Of a stretch of DNA of 41,063 nucleotides, positions 32,978 to 41,063 are shown piece by piece; the stretch's first letter is position 1; each line of letters begins with the position of its first letter. The stretch spans positions 1 through 41,063 of the forward strand of contig JAEUQN010000043.1 of NCBI GenBank assembly GCA_016789725.1. The letters run 5' to 3'. Under the pieces are notes generated by a model that saw only the letters and a program-made list of their open reading frames with translations, did no database searches and had not been told where the DNA came from. A program made the translations under genes and the position numbers. This DNA is from Blastocatellia bacterium (GTDB lineage: Bacteria; Acidobacteriota; Blastocatellia; RBC074).

Positions 32978-35648
32978 TTGGAAAACTGAAATCCGCGCGC
33001 GCCTTGCTGGATTGTCGCTGGCCCCGACGCGCGAGAACGCGATTGTCGAGGAGTTAGCGGAGCATCTCGACGATTTGTATGAAGCATTGTTGGCAAGCGG
33101 CGCGCCAGCCGCAGAAGCCCATCAACAAACGCTGGTCGAATTGCGGGGCAGTGCATTGCTGCGACAGGAATTGCGCCGTACCGAACGACCAACCAATCCC
33201 GAACCGATCATTTTGGGAACCAACAGAAGGAGCAATTTGATGAGAGATTTGATGCAGGACTTACGCTTTGGCATGCGGATGTTACTGAAGAACCCCGGCT
33301 TCACGTTGATTGCCGTTCTTACGCTGGCGCTGGGCATCGGCGCAAACACGACGATTTTCAGTGTCGTCAATACGCTGGTGTTTCGCTCACTACCGTTTCA
33401 GGACGCGGAGCGACTGGTTTGGATTGCCAACACTGGCGAAGACGGATTGTCGGGGCAAACGTCGCGGATGAACAACTTCATAGACTGGCGCACCAGCAAT
33501 CAATCGTTTGTTGATCTGGCGGGCTACTACGCGTTCTCCGATTACGAAAGCTTCACGCTAACGGGCAGCGGCGAGCCGGAACGTTTGTCCGGGTATTTCA
33601 TCACGCAAAATCTGTTGCCGTTGCTCGGTGTGCAACCGCTGATCGGGCGCGGTTTCAATGACCAGGAAAGCCGATTGAATGGGCCGAAAGCGGTGTTGCT
33701 GAGCTATGGATTCTGGCAGCGGCGGTTTGGTGGTGATCCGAAGATTGTCGGGCAAACGATCACGCTCAAAGATCAAGCCAATCTCGTGATCGGCGTGCTG
33801 CCGCGTTCCTTCGATTTTGCTTCGATCTTCACGCCAGGGGCGCGCGTGGACTTGATTGCGGCATTTCCCATCGCGCCGGAATTGGATCGCATGAACAACA
33901 CGCTGGCAATCATCGGCAGGCTGAAGCCGGGCGTCAGCATTCCGCAAGCGCAAGCTGAATTTGACGCGTTGAATCAGCAAATTAAAAAGGCGCACCCGGA
34001 ACGTGGTGATTGGTTTGGTACGCGCATGACGGCGTTGCAACAACATGTCAGCGGCGGCGTGCGACGAGGGTTGTTCCTGCTGCTGGGCGCGGTCGGATGC
34101 GTGTTGCTGATCGTTTGCGCGAACCTGTCGAACCTGATGCTGGTGCGAACCTCGGCGCGCCGCAAGGAAATTGCCGTGCGGCTGGCGTTAGGTGCGACGC
34201 GCGGACGCTTGCTGCGGCAATTGCTGACCGAAAGTTTATTGCTGGCGCTCGGTGGCGCAGTTTTTGGATTGGCGCTGGCGCTGTTGGCGACCAAAGTCAT
34301 CGCTTCCTCCAACGCTTTCAACCTGCCGTTGTTGCAGGCCGTTCGGGTAGATGGCGCAGCCTTGTGGTTTACGTTAGCGGTTGCAGTCGGCACGGGCTTG
34401 TTGTTCGGCGTGTTGCCCGCATTGCAATCTATCGGAACCAATTTGCAGGCCGATTTGCAGGATGCCGCGCGTGGATCAAGTGCGGGTCAGGCGCGCGCGC
34501 GTTTGCGTGATGCCTTGGTCGTAGCCGAAATGGCATTGGCCTGCGTGCTGTTGATTGGTGCAGGGTTGCTGCTGCGCAGCTTCTGGTTGCTGCTGCAAAC
34601 TGATCCGGGTTTTCGAGCCGAACATGCAGCAGTCTGGCGCATTGATCTGGGGCAAAAATATCCAACTCCTGCGCAAGGCTTCGCGCTCTACAACGCCGTG
34701 ACGGAGCGCGTGGCCGCCGTGCCTGGCGTCGTGTCTGTCGGCCTGACCGATACGCTGCCGCTCGGACGCAATCGCAGTTGGGATGTGCGCGTCAAAGGCC
34801 AGCAGGGGCGCGAAGGCGTGGGCGTGTTTCCGCGCATGATTGATACGGGGTATTTCAAGGCGATGGGCATTGCGCTGCGTACAGGCCGCGATTTCAGCAA
34901 ATTCGATACTGACAAAACGGAACAAGTCACGATCATCAGCGACGCGCTCGCGCAACGACTATCTCCCGGACAAGATCTGATTGGTCGTGTTGTGGTGACT
35001 GGCGGGCGCGATTTCCGCGTGCTCGGCGTTGTCAACAGCGTGCGGCACAGTTCGCTGGAACGCGCCGCCGAACCGGAGATGTATTTCCCGCTGGCGCAAG
35101 CCATGCGTTCTTCGGTCGAAATGGTCGTGCGGACAACGCAACCGCCGGAGGCTGTGGCGGGTGCAATTCAACACGCGATACAAGCGGTGGACGCGAATCT
35201 GCCCGGGCGCGATTTTCGCACGCTGGAAGACATTGTCGCGCAATCGGTGTCGGCGCGTCGTTTTGTGATGCTGTTGTTGGGCGGCTTTGCGGGGTTGGCA
35301 ATGCTGTTGGCCGCGTTGGGGATTTACGGCGTGATTGCGTATTCGGTGGCGCAGCGCACCTCTGAATTCGGCATTCGCCTCGCCCTCGGCGCACAAAACG
35401 CTGATGTCCTGAAACTGGTTTTGGGTCAGGGGATGCGGCTGATCCTGAGCGGCATTGTCATCGGCGTGCTGGCCGCTTTTATGCTGACTCGAACGATGCA
35501 AAGCCTGTTGTATGGCGTACAAGCGGCTGATGCGCTGACCTTCACCCTGATCCCTTTGGGGTTGGCGTTGATTGGCTTGCTGGCTTGTTGGATTCCGGCA
35601 CGCCGCGCGACGAAAGTTGACCCGATGTTTGCGCTGCGTTGTGATTAG
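32970..35648 (+). CDS. ADOP family permease 2 with N-terminal prefix domain
   Basis: The 892-residue protein begins eight bases before the PadR stop ([15 protein letters not shown]). Residues 1-85 form the prefix domain ([22 protein letters not shown]) and from 91 the permease core starts ([20 protein letters not shown]). Two FtsX-type permease halves follow, with [17 protein letters not shown] in the first and [19 protein letters not shown] near the C terminus, ending [17 protein letters not shown]. Inside the gene AGAAGGAG (33225-33232) lies seven bases upstream of an in-frame ATG at 33240, exactly where the prefix ends, so a shorter core-only protein could also be made. No ATPase gene is adjacent. 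Substrate unknown. Confidence 0.93.
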   Translation: MPDWKTEIRARLAGLSLAPTRENAIVEELAEHLDDLYEALLASGAPAAEAHQQTLVELRGSALLRQELRRTERPTNPEPIILGTNRRSNLMRDLMQDLRFGMRMLLKNPGFTLIAVLTLALGIGANTTIFSVVNTLVFRSLPFQDAERLVWIANTGEDGLSGQTSRMNNFIDWRTSNQSFVDLAGYYAFSDYESFTLTGSGEPERLSGYFITQNLLPLLGVQPLIGRGFNDQESRLNGPKAVLLSYGFWQRRFGGDPKIVGQTITLKDQANLVIGVLPRSFDFASIFTPGARVDLIAAFPIAPELDRMNNTLAIIGRLKPGVSIPQAQAEFDALNQQIKKAHPERGDWFGTRMTALQQHVSGGVRRGLFLLLGAVGCVLLIVCANLSNLMLVRTSARRKEIAVRLALGATRGRLLRQLLTESLLLALGGAVFGLALALLATKVIASSNAFNLPLLQAVRVDGAALWFTLAVAVGTGLLFGVLPALQSIGTNLQADLQDAARGSSAGQARARLRDALVVAEMALACVLLIGAGLLLRSFWLLLQTDPGFRAEHAAVWRIDLGQKYPTPAQGFALYNAVTERVAAVPGVVSVGLTDTLPLGRNRSWDVRVKGQQGREGVGVFPRMIDTGYFKAMGIALRTGRDFSKFDTDKTEQVTIISDALAQRLSPGQDLIGRVVVTGGRDFRVLGVVNSVRHSSLERAAEPEMYFPLAQAMRSSVEMVVRTTQPPEAVAGAIQHAIQAVDANLPGRDFRTLEDIVAQSVSARRFVMLLLGGFAGLAMLLAALGIYGVIAYSVAQRTSEFGIRLALGAQNADVLKLVLGQGMRLILSGIVIGVLAAFMLTRTMQSLLYGVQAADALTFTLIPLGLALIGLLACWIPARRATKVDPMFALRCD
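33225..33242 (+). promoter_or_regulatory. Internal Shine-Dalgarno and in-frame ATG of permease 2
   Basis: AGAAGGAG is seven bases upstream of ATG 33240, codon 91, at the prefix/core boundary. Spacing and strength are ideal for internal initiation. Confidence 0.55.
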
Positions 35649-35662
35649 GCGGCAAAAAAACT

Positions 35663-38536
35663 ATGCCGAATTGGAAAGCAGAAATCAGAAGCAGATTGGC
35701 GGGATTGCGCCTGTCGCCAACACGCGAGAACGCGATTGTCGAGGAACTGTCGCAGCATCTTGATGAAATCTACGAAGCGTTGCTGACGAGTGGCGCGACC
35801 GCCGCAGAGGCCCGTCAACAAACGCTGGCCGAGTTGAGCAGCAACGAACGGCTGGCGGTCGAATTACGCCGTATCGAACGGCAAAGCCAACCAGAACCTC
35901 TGGTCCTCGGAACAAACAGAAGGAGCACTATGATCGCAGATGTATGGCAGGACTTGCGCTACGGTGCGCGAATGTTACTGAAGCAAAAAGGCATCACAGC
36001 AATTGCCGTGCTTTCGCTGGCGCTGGGCATCGGCGCGAATACGGCGCTGTTCAGCATTGTGGATGCGATGTTGCTGAAGCTGCTGCCGGTCAAGGAACCG
36101 CAGCGGCTCGTGCTGTTCCAATCGCTAGTGGCGAAGAACTTCAACTATGGCGGCTACAGTGGCGACCATCAGATTGATCCGGTGACGGGTTTGCAGTTTG
36201 GGACTTCGTTTCCGTATCAGAGTTATCAGCGCATGCGCGAACGGCAAAATGAACAAAGCGCACTCTCCGACCTTTTCGCGTTTGGCTATGTATCGCTGAA
36301 TGTGCTCGCCGATGGACAGGCGGAAGCCGCCAGCGGGCAGGTCGTCACGGGTAATTATCACGTGGGCCTGGGCGTGCAACCAGTGCTCGGACGCCTGCTG
36401 ATGGATGAAGACGACAAGCCTTCCGCCCCTCCTGTGGCGGTCTTGAGTTATCGGTACTGGCAAAAGCGTTTTGGCGGCGACACGACGGTCGTAGGCAAAC
36501 AAATCAATCTCAATAACCGCGCGTTTACGGTTATTGGCGTAACACCGTCTGGCTTTGATGGCGCAGGGCAAGTCGGCTCGACGCAGGACGTGACGATTCC
36601 GCTGACGATGGAGCCGCAACTCAATGATGACCCGCAACGCTCGTCAATGTACGGGGCAGGGCGCTGGTGGTTGCGGGTGATGGGGCGATTGCAACCGGGC
36701 GCGACACCGGAACAAGCACAGGCGCAGTTGGAAGCCGCGTTTCAGCAATCGGTGATCGAACATCGCACCGCACGCAATACCTACGCGCTTGCCGCTGGCC
36801 GCAATGCCATCAGCCCGTTAGAAGCGAAAGATTATCCCCGTCTGGCGCTCGCTTCCGGCAGTCAGGGCGAGATGAATTCGCGCAATGATTACGCGCCGTC
36901 GCTCTATTTGCTGCTTGGTGTGGTTGGGCTGGTCTTATTGATTGCCTGCGCCAACGTGGCGAATTTGCTGTTGGCGCGCGCGACTGGGCGGCAAAAAGAA
37001 ATCGGCGTGCGGTTGGCCCTGGGCGCAAGCCGTGGACGACTGATGCGGCAATTGTTGACCGAAAGCGTATTGCTCGCAGCCGCCGGCGGCGTGTTGGGAT
37101 TGGCGTTTGCCCTGTGGATCAAGGACGGCTTGCTGGCAGTGAGCGATTGGGGGCCGCGCACGTTGGAGCCAAAGCTGGATTGGCGCGTGCTCGCGTTCAC
37201 GCTTGGCTTGTCATTATTGACCGGCATCGTGTTTGGCCTGGCTCCGGCGTGGCGCGCAACAAGAGTGGATTTGACACCAGCTTTGAAAGACAGCGGACGC
37301 AGTTCAAGCGTCGCGTCGCGTTCGTGGCTCAGTTGCGGGTTGGTCGTCGCGCAAGTCGCGCTGTCGTTGTTGTTGCTGATTGGAGCGGGCTTGTTTGTGC
37401 GCACGCTCGTGAATTTGCAGCGGGTTGACCTGGGCTTCAATACGAAAAACCTGCTGGTATTCAACGTGTCGCCGAACTTGCTCGGCTACAAAGACGAGCG
37501 GCTGATGCAGCTTTATGATCGCCTGACCGAGCGGCTGGAAGCCGTACCCGGCGCAACCAAAGTCACGTTTTCCGGCACGATGCTGCTGTCGCAAAACACC
37601 ACTTCAAGCAATGTCTATTTGCGCAACGCGCTCGCCGCCCTGCCCGATGCAAATGGTCGCATCAAGGAAACTGGCTATAGCAATGTTATGCCCGGGCGCG
37701 AAAACTTTTTGGAGACGATGGAGATACCGCTCTTAGCGGGACGCACGTTCACCCGACAAGATGATGCGCGTGCGCCCAGAGTGGTCGTAGTCAATCAAAC
37801 CTTCGCCAATAAGTTTTTCCCCAACGAAAACCCGGTCGGCAAACGCTTCACCTTCGATGCGAAAAAACCGGATGAACTCGAAATCGTCGGCCTGGTCAAA
37901 GACGCCAAATATGCCAGCCAACGTGAAGAAAATCCGTCCACGTGCTACTTGCCGTGGCGTCAACTCGTCAACTCCGTCTCGTTCGGGAGTTTTCAGATTC
38001 GCTTCAGCGGCGATCCGACTGCCGCCATCGCTGCCGTGCGCCAAGCGGTGCGTGACGTAGACGCGAACCTGCCGCTCACCAATGTCAAAACGCAAGTCGA
38101 GCAAGCCGATGAATCACTGCGGATGGAACGGTTGTTTGCCAAGCTCGTCACCCTGTTTGGCCTGCTCGCGCAACTGCTCGCCGCCATTGGGTTGTTTGGC
38201 GTGCTGGCCTACGCCGTCGCACAACGCACGCAGGAAATCGGCATTCGCATGGCGCTCGGCGCTTCGCAATCGGATGTATTGAAAATGATCGTCAAACAAG
38301 GAATGACGTTGTCGTTTGCGGGTATCGCGCTCGGTTTGGCGGGCGCGTATGTGTTGACGAAGTATCTGGAAAGCTGGATGCAACTCTCAAAGATGCTCTA
38401 TGGCATCAAGCCGAATGATCCGCTGACCTACGGCGTAATGGCGGGGCTGCTGACCGTGGTGGCGCTGATTGCCTGCTACCTGCCGGCACGGCGCGCGACG
38501 AAGGTTGATCCGATGATTGCGTTACGAACGGAGTAG
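35663..38536 (+). CDS. ADOP family permease 3 with N-terminal prefix domain
   Basis: The 957-residue permease follows after 14 bases and starts [15 protein letters not shown]. The prefix domain (1-85) is very close to that of permease 2, pointing to tandem duplication. The core starts at residue 90 ([21 protein letters not shown]) and has the two MacB/FtsX halves; periplasmic loops are longer than in permease 2. Conserved blocks include [19 protein letters not shown] and [19 protein letters not shown], and it ends [19 protein letters not shown] second AGAAGGAG (35918-35925) precedes an in-frame ATG at 35930 at the prefix boundary. The stop codon lies at the start of a palindromic repeat. No ATPase is present; function unknown. 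Confidence 0.93.
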   Translation: MPNWKAEIRSRLAGLRLSPTRENAIVEELSQHLDEIYEALLTSGATAAEARQQTLAELSSNERLAVELRRIERQSQPEPLVLGTNRRSTMIADVWQDLRYGARMLLKQKGITAIAVLSLALGIGANTALFSIVDAMLLKLLPVKEPQRLVLFQSLVAKNFNYGGYSGDHQIDPVTGLQFGTSFPYQSYQRMRERQNEQSALSDLFAFGYVSLNVLADGQAEAASGQVVTGNYHVGLGVQPVLGRLLMDEDDKPSAPPVAVLSYRYWQKRFGGDTTVVGKQINLNNRAFTVIGVTPSGFDGAGQVGSTQDVTIPLTMEPQLNDDPQRSSMYGAGRWWLRVMGRLQPGATPEQAQAQLEAAFQQSVIEHRTARNTYALAAGRNAISPLEAKDYPRLALASGSQGEMNSRNDYAPSLYLLLGVVGLVLLIACANVANLLLARATGRQKEIGVRLALGASRGRLMRQLLTESVLLAAAGGVLGLAFALWIKDGLLAVSDWGPRTLEPKLDWRVLAFTLGLSLLTGIVFGLAPAWRATRVDLTPALKDSGRSSSVASRSWLSCGLVVAQVALSLLLLIGAGLFVRTLVNLQRVDLGFNTKNLLVFNVSPNLLGYKDERLMQLYDRLTERLEAVPGATKVTFSGTMLLSQNTTSSNVYLRNALAALPDANGRIKETGYSNVMPGRENFLETMEIPLLAGRTFTRQDDARAPRVVVVNQTFANKFFPNENPVGKRFTFDAKKPDELEIVGLVKDAKYASQREENPSTCYLPWRQLVNSVSFGSFQIRFSGDPTAAIAAVRQAVRDVDANLPLTNVKTQVEQADESLRMERLFAKLVTLFGLLAQLLAAIGLFGVLAYAVAQRTQEIGIRMALGASQSDVLKMIVKQGMTLSFAGIALGLAGAYVLTKYLESWMQLSKMLYGIKPNDPLTYGVMAGLLTVVALIACYLPARRATKVDPMIALRTE
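35918..35932 (+). promoter_or_regulatory. Internal Shine-Dalgarno and in-frame ATG of permease 3
   Basis: AGAAGGAG lies four bases upstream of ATG 35930, codon 90, at the prefix/core boundary, mirroring the site in permease 2. Confidence 0.5.
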
Positions 38537-38610
38537 ACGGTAGACGGTAGACGGTAGTCAGTAGCTGGCGGTTTTCTACCGTCTAGTGACTACCGTCTAC
38601 CGCCTACTCT
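38531..38610. repeat. Palindromic repeat between permease 3 and the prefix remnant
   Basis: Three tandem TAGACGG units (38534-38554) and TAGTCAGTAG face an inverse copy, CTACCGTCTAGTGACTACCG followed by TCTACCGCC. Together they can form a hairpin of about 25-30 base pairs. It begins at the stop codon of permease 3. Confidence 0.75.
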
Positions 38611-38619
38611 CAAAGAATT

Positions 38620-38754
38620 ATGCCTGATTGGAAAACAGAAATTCGCTCACGACTCGCAGCATTGCAACTTGCTCCCACGCGCGAGAACGTGATTGTCGAA
38701 GAACTCGCGCAGCACCTGGAGGAAGTGTACGAAGTATTGTTAGCGGCGCGTTGA
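38620..38754 (+). pseudogene. Detached ADOP prefix domain (44 codons)
   Basis: The frame [20 protein letters not shown] continues with RENVIVEELAQHLEEVYEVL and ends LAAR-stop. It matches the first 44 residues of the prefix domain of permeases 2 and 3 almost throughout, then stops where they continue with about 45 more residues before the core. The last permease starts 34 bases downstream without a prefix. A deletion of the second half of the prefix during duplication explains this. It may still be translated as a separate small protein. Confidence 0.75.
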
Positions 38755-38788
38755 CGCGGAGCAATTCAGCACCAATCGGAGATCAAAG

Positions 38789-41063
38789 ATGATGACGGGG
38801 CTTGGAAAAGACATTCGTTTCAGTGTGCGTTTATTAGCGCGGCAACCGGGCTTAGTGCTGATTGCGATGGGAACGCTGGCGCTGGGCATTGGCGCGATCA
38901 CCGCGATTTACAGTGTGATGATGACGGTGCTGGTGCAACCGCTGCCGTACAAAGAGGCGGATCGCTTGGTGTGGTTGGCGAACGTCAATCCCTCGCTCGG
39001 TGTCAGCCCGACCTTTCTGAACCCGGAAGACATTCTCGACTATCAGGAACAAGCGCAGAGCTTCGAGCAAATCGCCTCGTGGATGACGAACCCGGAGAAT
39101 TTGTCAGGCGGCAGCAAGCCGGAGCGCGTCGAGATTCTGTACATCACAACGAATTTCTTTCAGACGTTGGGCCTCGCGCCGTTGCTGGGGCGCGACTTTG
39201 GCCTACAAGACAGCGATGAGACAGGCGATGTAATCATCAGCTACGGTTTGTGGCAGCGGCAATTCGGCGGTGATCCGGCGGTAATTGGACGCAAGATCGT
39301 ACTGGGCGGGCGTAGCGAAGGGGCGGTGACAATTGTGGGGGTGATGCCGCCTGAATTGAACTTTCCGTTGCGCGCGGATTTGTTTGGCTCGAATCGTCTC
39401 GCACGCGGTTTTGGACGCGGCGGCTCGCACAATGACCGCACGATTGCGCGGCTGAAACCCGGCGTCACCCTTGCGCAGGCACAGGCCGAAATCAGCGCGA
39501 TTGCCGCGCGACAGGCGGTGCAATTTCCTGAAACGAACAAAGGCTGGGACGTGCAGGTTGTGCCGTTCCGCGAGCATTTGTTCGGCAGCGCGAATACGGC
39601 GATCCCGTTGTTGTTCGGCGCGGCGTTGTTTGTGTTGCTGATCGCGTGGACGAACGTCGCCAATCTGCAATTGGTGCGGGCAGCGGCCCGGCAAAAAGAA
39701 ATCGCGGTGCGCTTGGCATTAGGCGCAAACCGCTGGCACATCGTGCGGCAATTGCTGACCGAATCGTTGTTGCTCGCGGGCGGCGGCGCAATGCTTGGAC
39801 TCCTGCTGGCACTCGTCGGCATCAAAGCCGTGCGCGTGTTGGGGCCGGATTCATTGGTGCGGTTGCAGGAAGTCACGCTGGATGTTCGCGCGCTCGTCTT
39901 CACGCTGGTTATTACAATGCTCACCGGCATCGCGTTCGGCCTCGTTCCCGCTTGGCAAGTGTCCAGGCCGGATTTGAATGTGACGTTGAAAGAAGGTGGC
40001 AGCGATGCAAGCGTGCAGCAGCGCCGCTTTCACACTGCCTTTGTCGTCGCGCAGTTTGCGTTGGCGCTGGTGTTGCTGACGGGCGCGGGCTTGTTGCTGC
40101 GCAGCTTTTGGAAGTTGCAGCAAACCAGTCCTGGCTTTCAATCCGAACAGATTCTGGCCGCAGGCGCATCGCTGAATAAACAGGATTATCCCCCGCCGCG
40201 CATGATTCAGTTTTATGCGCAGGAACTGGAACGCCTGCGCCATTTGCCCGGCGTCGAATCCGTCGCTGCGATTTCGCATCTGCCGTTTGGTGGGCGCACG
40301 ATGCAGTTGAATTTCAAGTTCGAAGGACAACCCGCGACCTCAGGCAAAAATCTTCCGCTGGCAGACTATCGCGTCATCTCGCCGTCGCTATTGGAGACGT
40401 TGCGCATCCCGCTCCAACAAGGACGCGCGTTGACCGAACAGGACACGACCGAAACGCCCGTGGTGTATCTGGTCAACGAAGCCTTCGCGCGCACCTATTC
40501 GCCGGGTCGTTCCATCGTCGGACAACGCTTGCTGATCGGTTACGAAGGCGAATGGCCGGGCGAAATTGTCGGTGTCATCGGCGACATCAAACATCGCAGC
40601 GCCGAAGCCGAAGCGTTCCCGACGATGTACATTTCCTATCGGCAATGCAACACGCAGCCACGCTTTCCGATTATGCATTTTCTTACGCGCACACGCCTCA
40701 ATCCCGAAGCGTTGGCCGCCAGCGTGCGCAACGAATTGTCGGCGAGCGACCCGAACCAAGTTATCTTTTATGTGCGCCCGCTGGATGGATTCGTCACAGA
40801 TGCGCGCGCGCAACGCAGGTTCAGCATGTCGTTGCTGGCGTTATTCGCAATGCTCGCGTTGTTGCTGGCGGCGCTGGGGATTTACGGCGTGATGAGTTAC
40901 GCCGTCACGCGCCGCACGCGCGAACTCGGTGTGCGCATTGCATTGGGTGCGCAAGCGCGCGATGTGTTGCGCTTGATCGTCGGCGAAGGTTTGCGCATGA
41001 CGCTGCTCGGCATTGTGTTCGGGCTGGCAGGCTCGTTCGCCCTCGCGCGCGCGTTGGCGGGCT
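38789..41063 (+). CDS. ADOP family permease 4, no prefix, 3' end outside window
   Basis: The frame is open from ATG 38789 to the window edge (758 codons so far). GGAG is seven bases upstream. It begins MMTGLGKDIRFSVRLLARQPG, corresponding to the core start of the other permeases. The first helix LALGIGAITAIYSVMMTVL, the periplasmic MacB-like domain (LYITTNFFQTLGLAPLLGRDFG), the first FtsX half ([26 protein letters not shown]) and the start of the second (LGIYGVMSYAVTRRTRELGVRIALGAQ) can all be read. The C-terminal IPARRA-type ending should lie just beyond the edge. It is preceded by a broken prefix ORF. Like its neighbours it lacks an ATPase partner. Confidence 0.92.
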   Translation, partial: MMTGLGKDIRFSVRLLARQPGLVLIAMGTLALGIGAITAIYSVMMTVLVQPLPYKEADRLVWLANVNPSLGVSPTFLNPEDILDYQEQAQSFEQIASWMTNPENLSGGSKPERVEILYITTNFFQTLGLAPLLGRDFGLQDSDETGDVIISYGLWQRQFGGDPAVIGRKIVLGGRSEGAVTIVGVMPPELNFPLRADLFGSNRLARGFGRGGSHNDRTIARLKPGVTLAQAQAEISAIAARQAVQFPETNKGWDVQVVPFREHLFGSANTAIPLLFGAALFVLLIAWTNVANLQLVRAAARQKEIAVRLALGANRWHIVRQLLTESLLLAGGGAMLGLLLALVGIKAVRVLGPDSLVRLQEVTLDVRALVFTLVITMLTGIAFGLVPAWQVSRPDLNVTLKEGGSDASVQQRRFHTAFVVAQFALALVLLTGAGLLLRSFWKLQQTSPGFQSEQILAAGASLNKQDYPPPRMIQFYAQELERLRHLPGVESVAAISHLPFGGRTMQLNFKFEGQPATSGKNLPLADYRVISPSLLETLRIPLQQGRALTEQDTTETPVVYLVNEAFARTYSPGRSIVGQRLLIGYEGEWPGEIVGVIGDIKHRSAEAEAFPTMYISYRQCNTQPRFPIMHFLTRTRLNPEALAASVRNELSASDPNQVIFYVRPLDGFVTDARAQRRFSMSLLALFAMLALLLAALGIYGVMSYAVTRRTRELGVRIALGAQARDVLRLIVGEGLRMTLLGIVFGLAGSFALARALAG

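Noticed and set aside
36904..37464. 186-codon open frame on the minus strand
   Set aside because: It is antisense to the permease 3 core, rich in Asn/Ser/Arg with no recognisable domain; a shadow of the coding strand.
39241..39930. 229-codon open frame on the minus strand
   Set aside because: It is antisense to permease 4, has low-complexity Arg/Ser/Ala composition and no family features. Similar long antisense frames recur over all the permease genes because of their codon use.

Overview
The window looks like chromosomal DNA of an Acidobacteriota member, probably a Blastocatellia-like lineage. Three family-level markers support this. There are four MacB/FtsX-type permeases of the ADOP class (acidobacterial duplicated orphan permease) with no ATPase gene nearby. 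A secreted di-heme peroxidase carries the C-terminal domain first described from Solibacter. A PadR regulator is translationally coupled to a permease with the ADOP N-terminal prefix domain. GC content is moderate, and secreted enzymes and intergenic palindromes are common. No tRNA, rRNA, CRISPR array or prophage was seen.

Layout. Bases 1-3900 (+): the 3' end of mutL, an A/T-richer HNH nuclease gene, then DUF2164, a SixA-like phosphatase, a PlsC-like acyltransferase and a CPBP membrane protease, closed by a strong terminator. 4048-7453 (-): two overlapping PLP-dependent dehydratase paralogues, accD and a DUF4177 protein. 7552-8685 (+): a STAS protein and a secreted DUF1080 protein. 8711-10423 (-): a glycine-rich RRM protein followed by an RhlE-like helicase. 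10750-14834 (+): an aldo/keto reductase, then a tandem glycine riboswitch in front of gcvP. 14859-15659: a REP-associated transposase (RAYT) framed by two nested pairs of inverted REP palindromes, the last of which forms the end of uvrC (-). 17746-21474 (+): a tight four-gene operon with a PfkB kinase, an unknown secreted protein, an SMP-30 lactonase and a class II aldolase. 21475-26673 (-): a frameshifted secreted amidohydrolase, a mycothiol-dependent isomerase-like (DinB fold) protein, a TPR-TonB protein and gamma-glutamyltransferase. 26816-41063 (+): a zinc-ribbon membrane protein, a first ADOP permease, the peroxidase fusion with a perfect terminator, then PadR and three more permeases running off the window.

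How the parts work together. Glycine probably controls gcvP through the riboswitch. The RRM protein and helicase form an RNA-remodelling pair. The 17.7-21.5 kb operon has the parts expected of a sugar or sugar-acid pathway: lactonase, kinase and aldolase. The PadR-permease cluster has a near-consensus promoter with a PadR-type dyad on its predicted start point. Its two prefix-bearing permeases contain internal ribosome-binding sites with in-frame ATGs where the prefix ends. In the last copy the prefix is a separate 44-codon ORF. This suggests the prefix and permease core can be made as separate products. The most unusual features are the ADOP prefix arrangement, the concentric REP/RAYT element that reaches into uvrC, and the peroxidase fusion.
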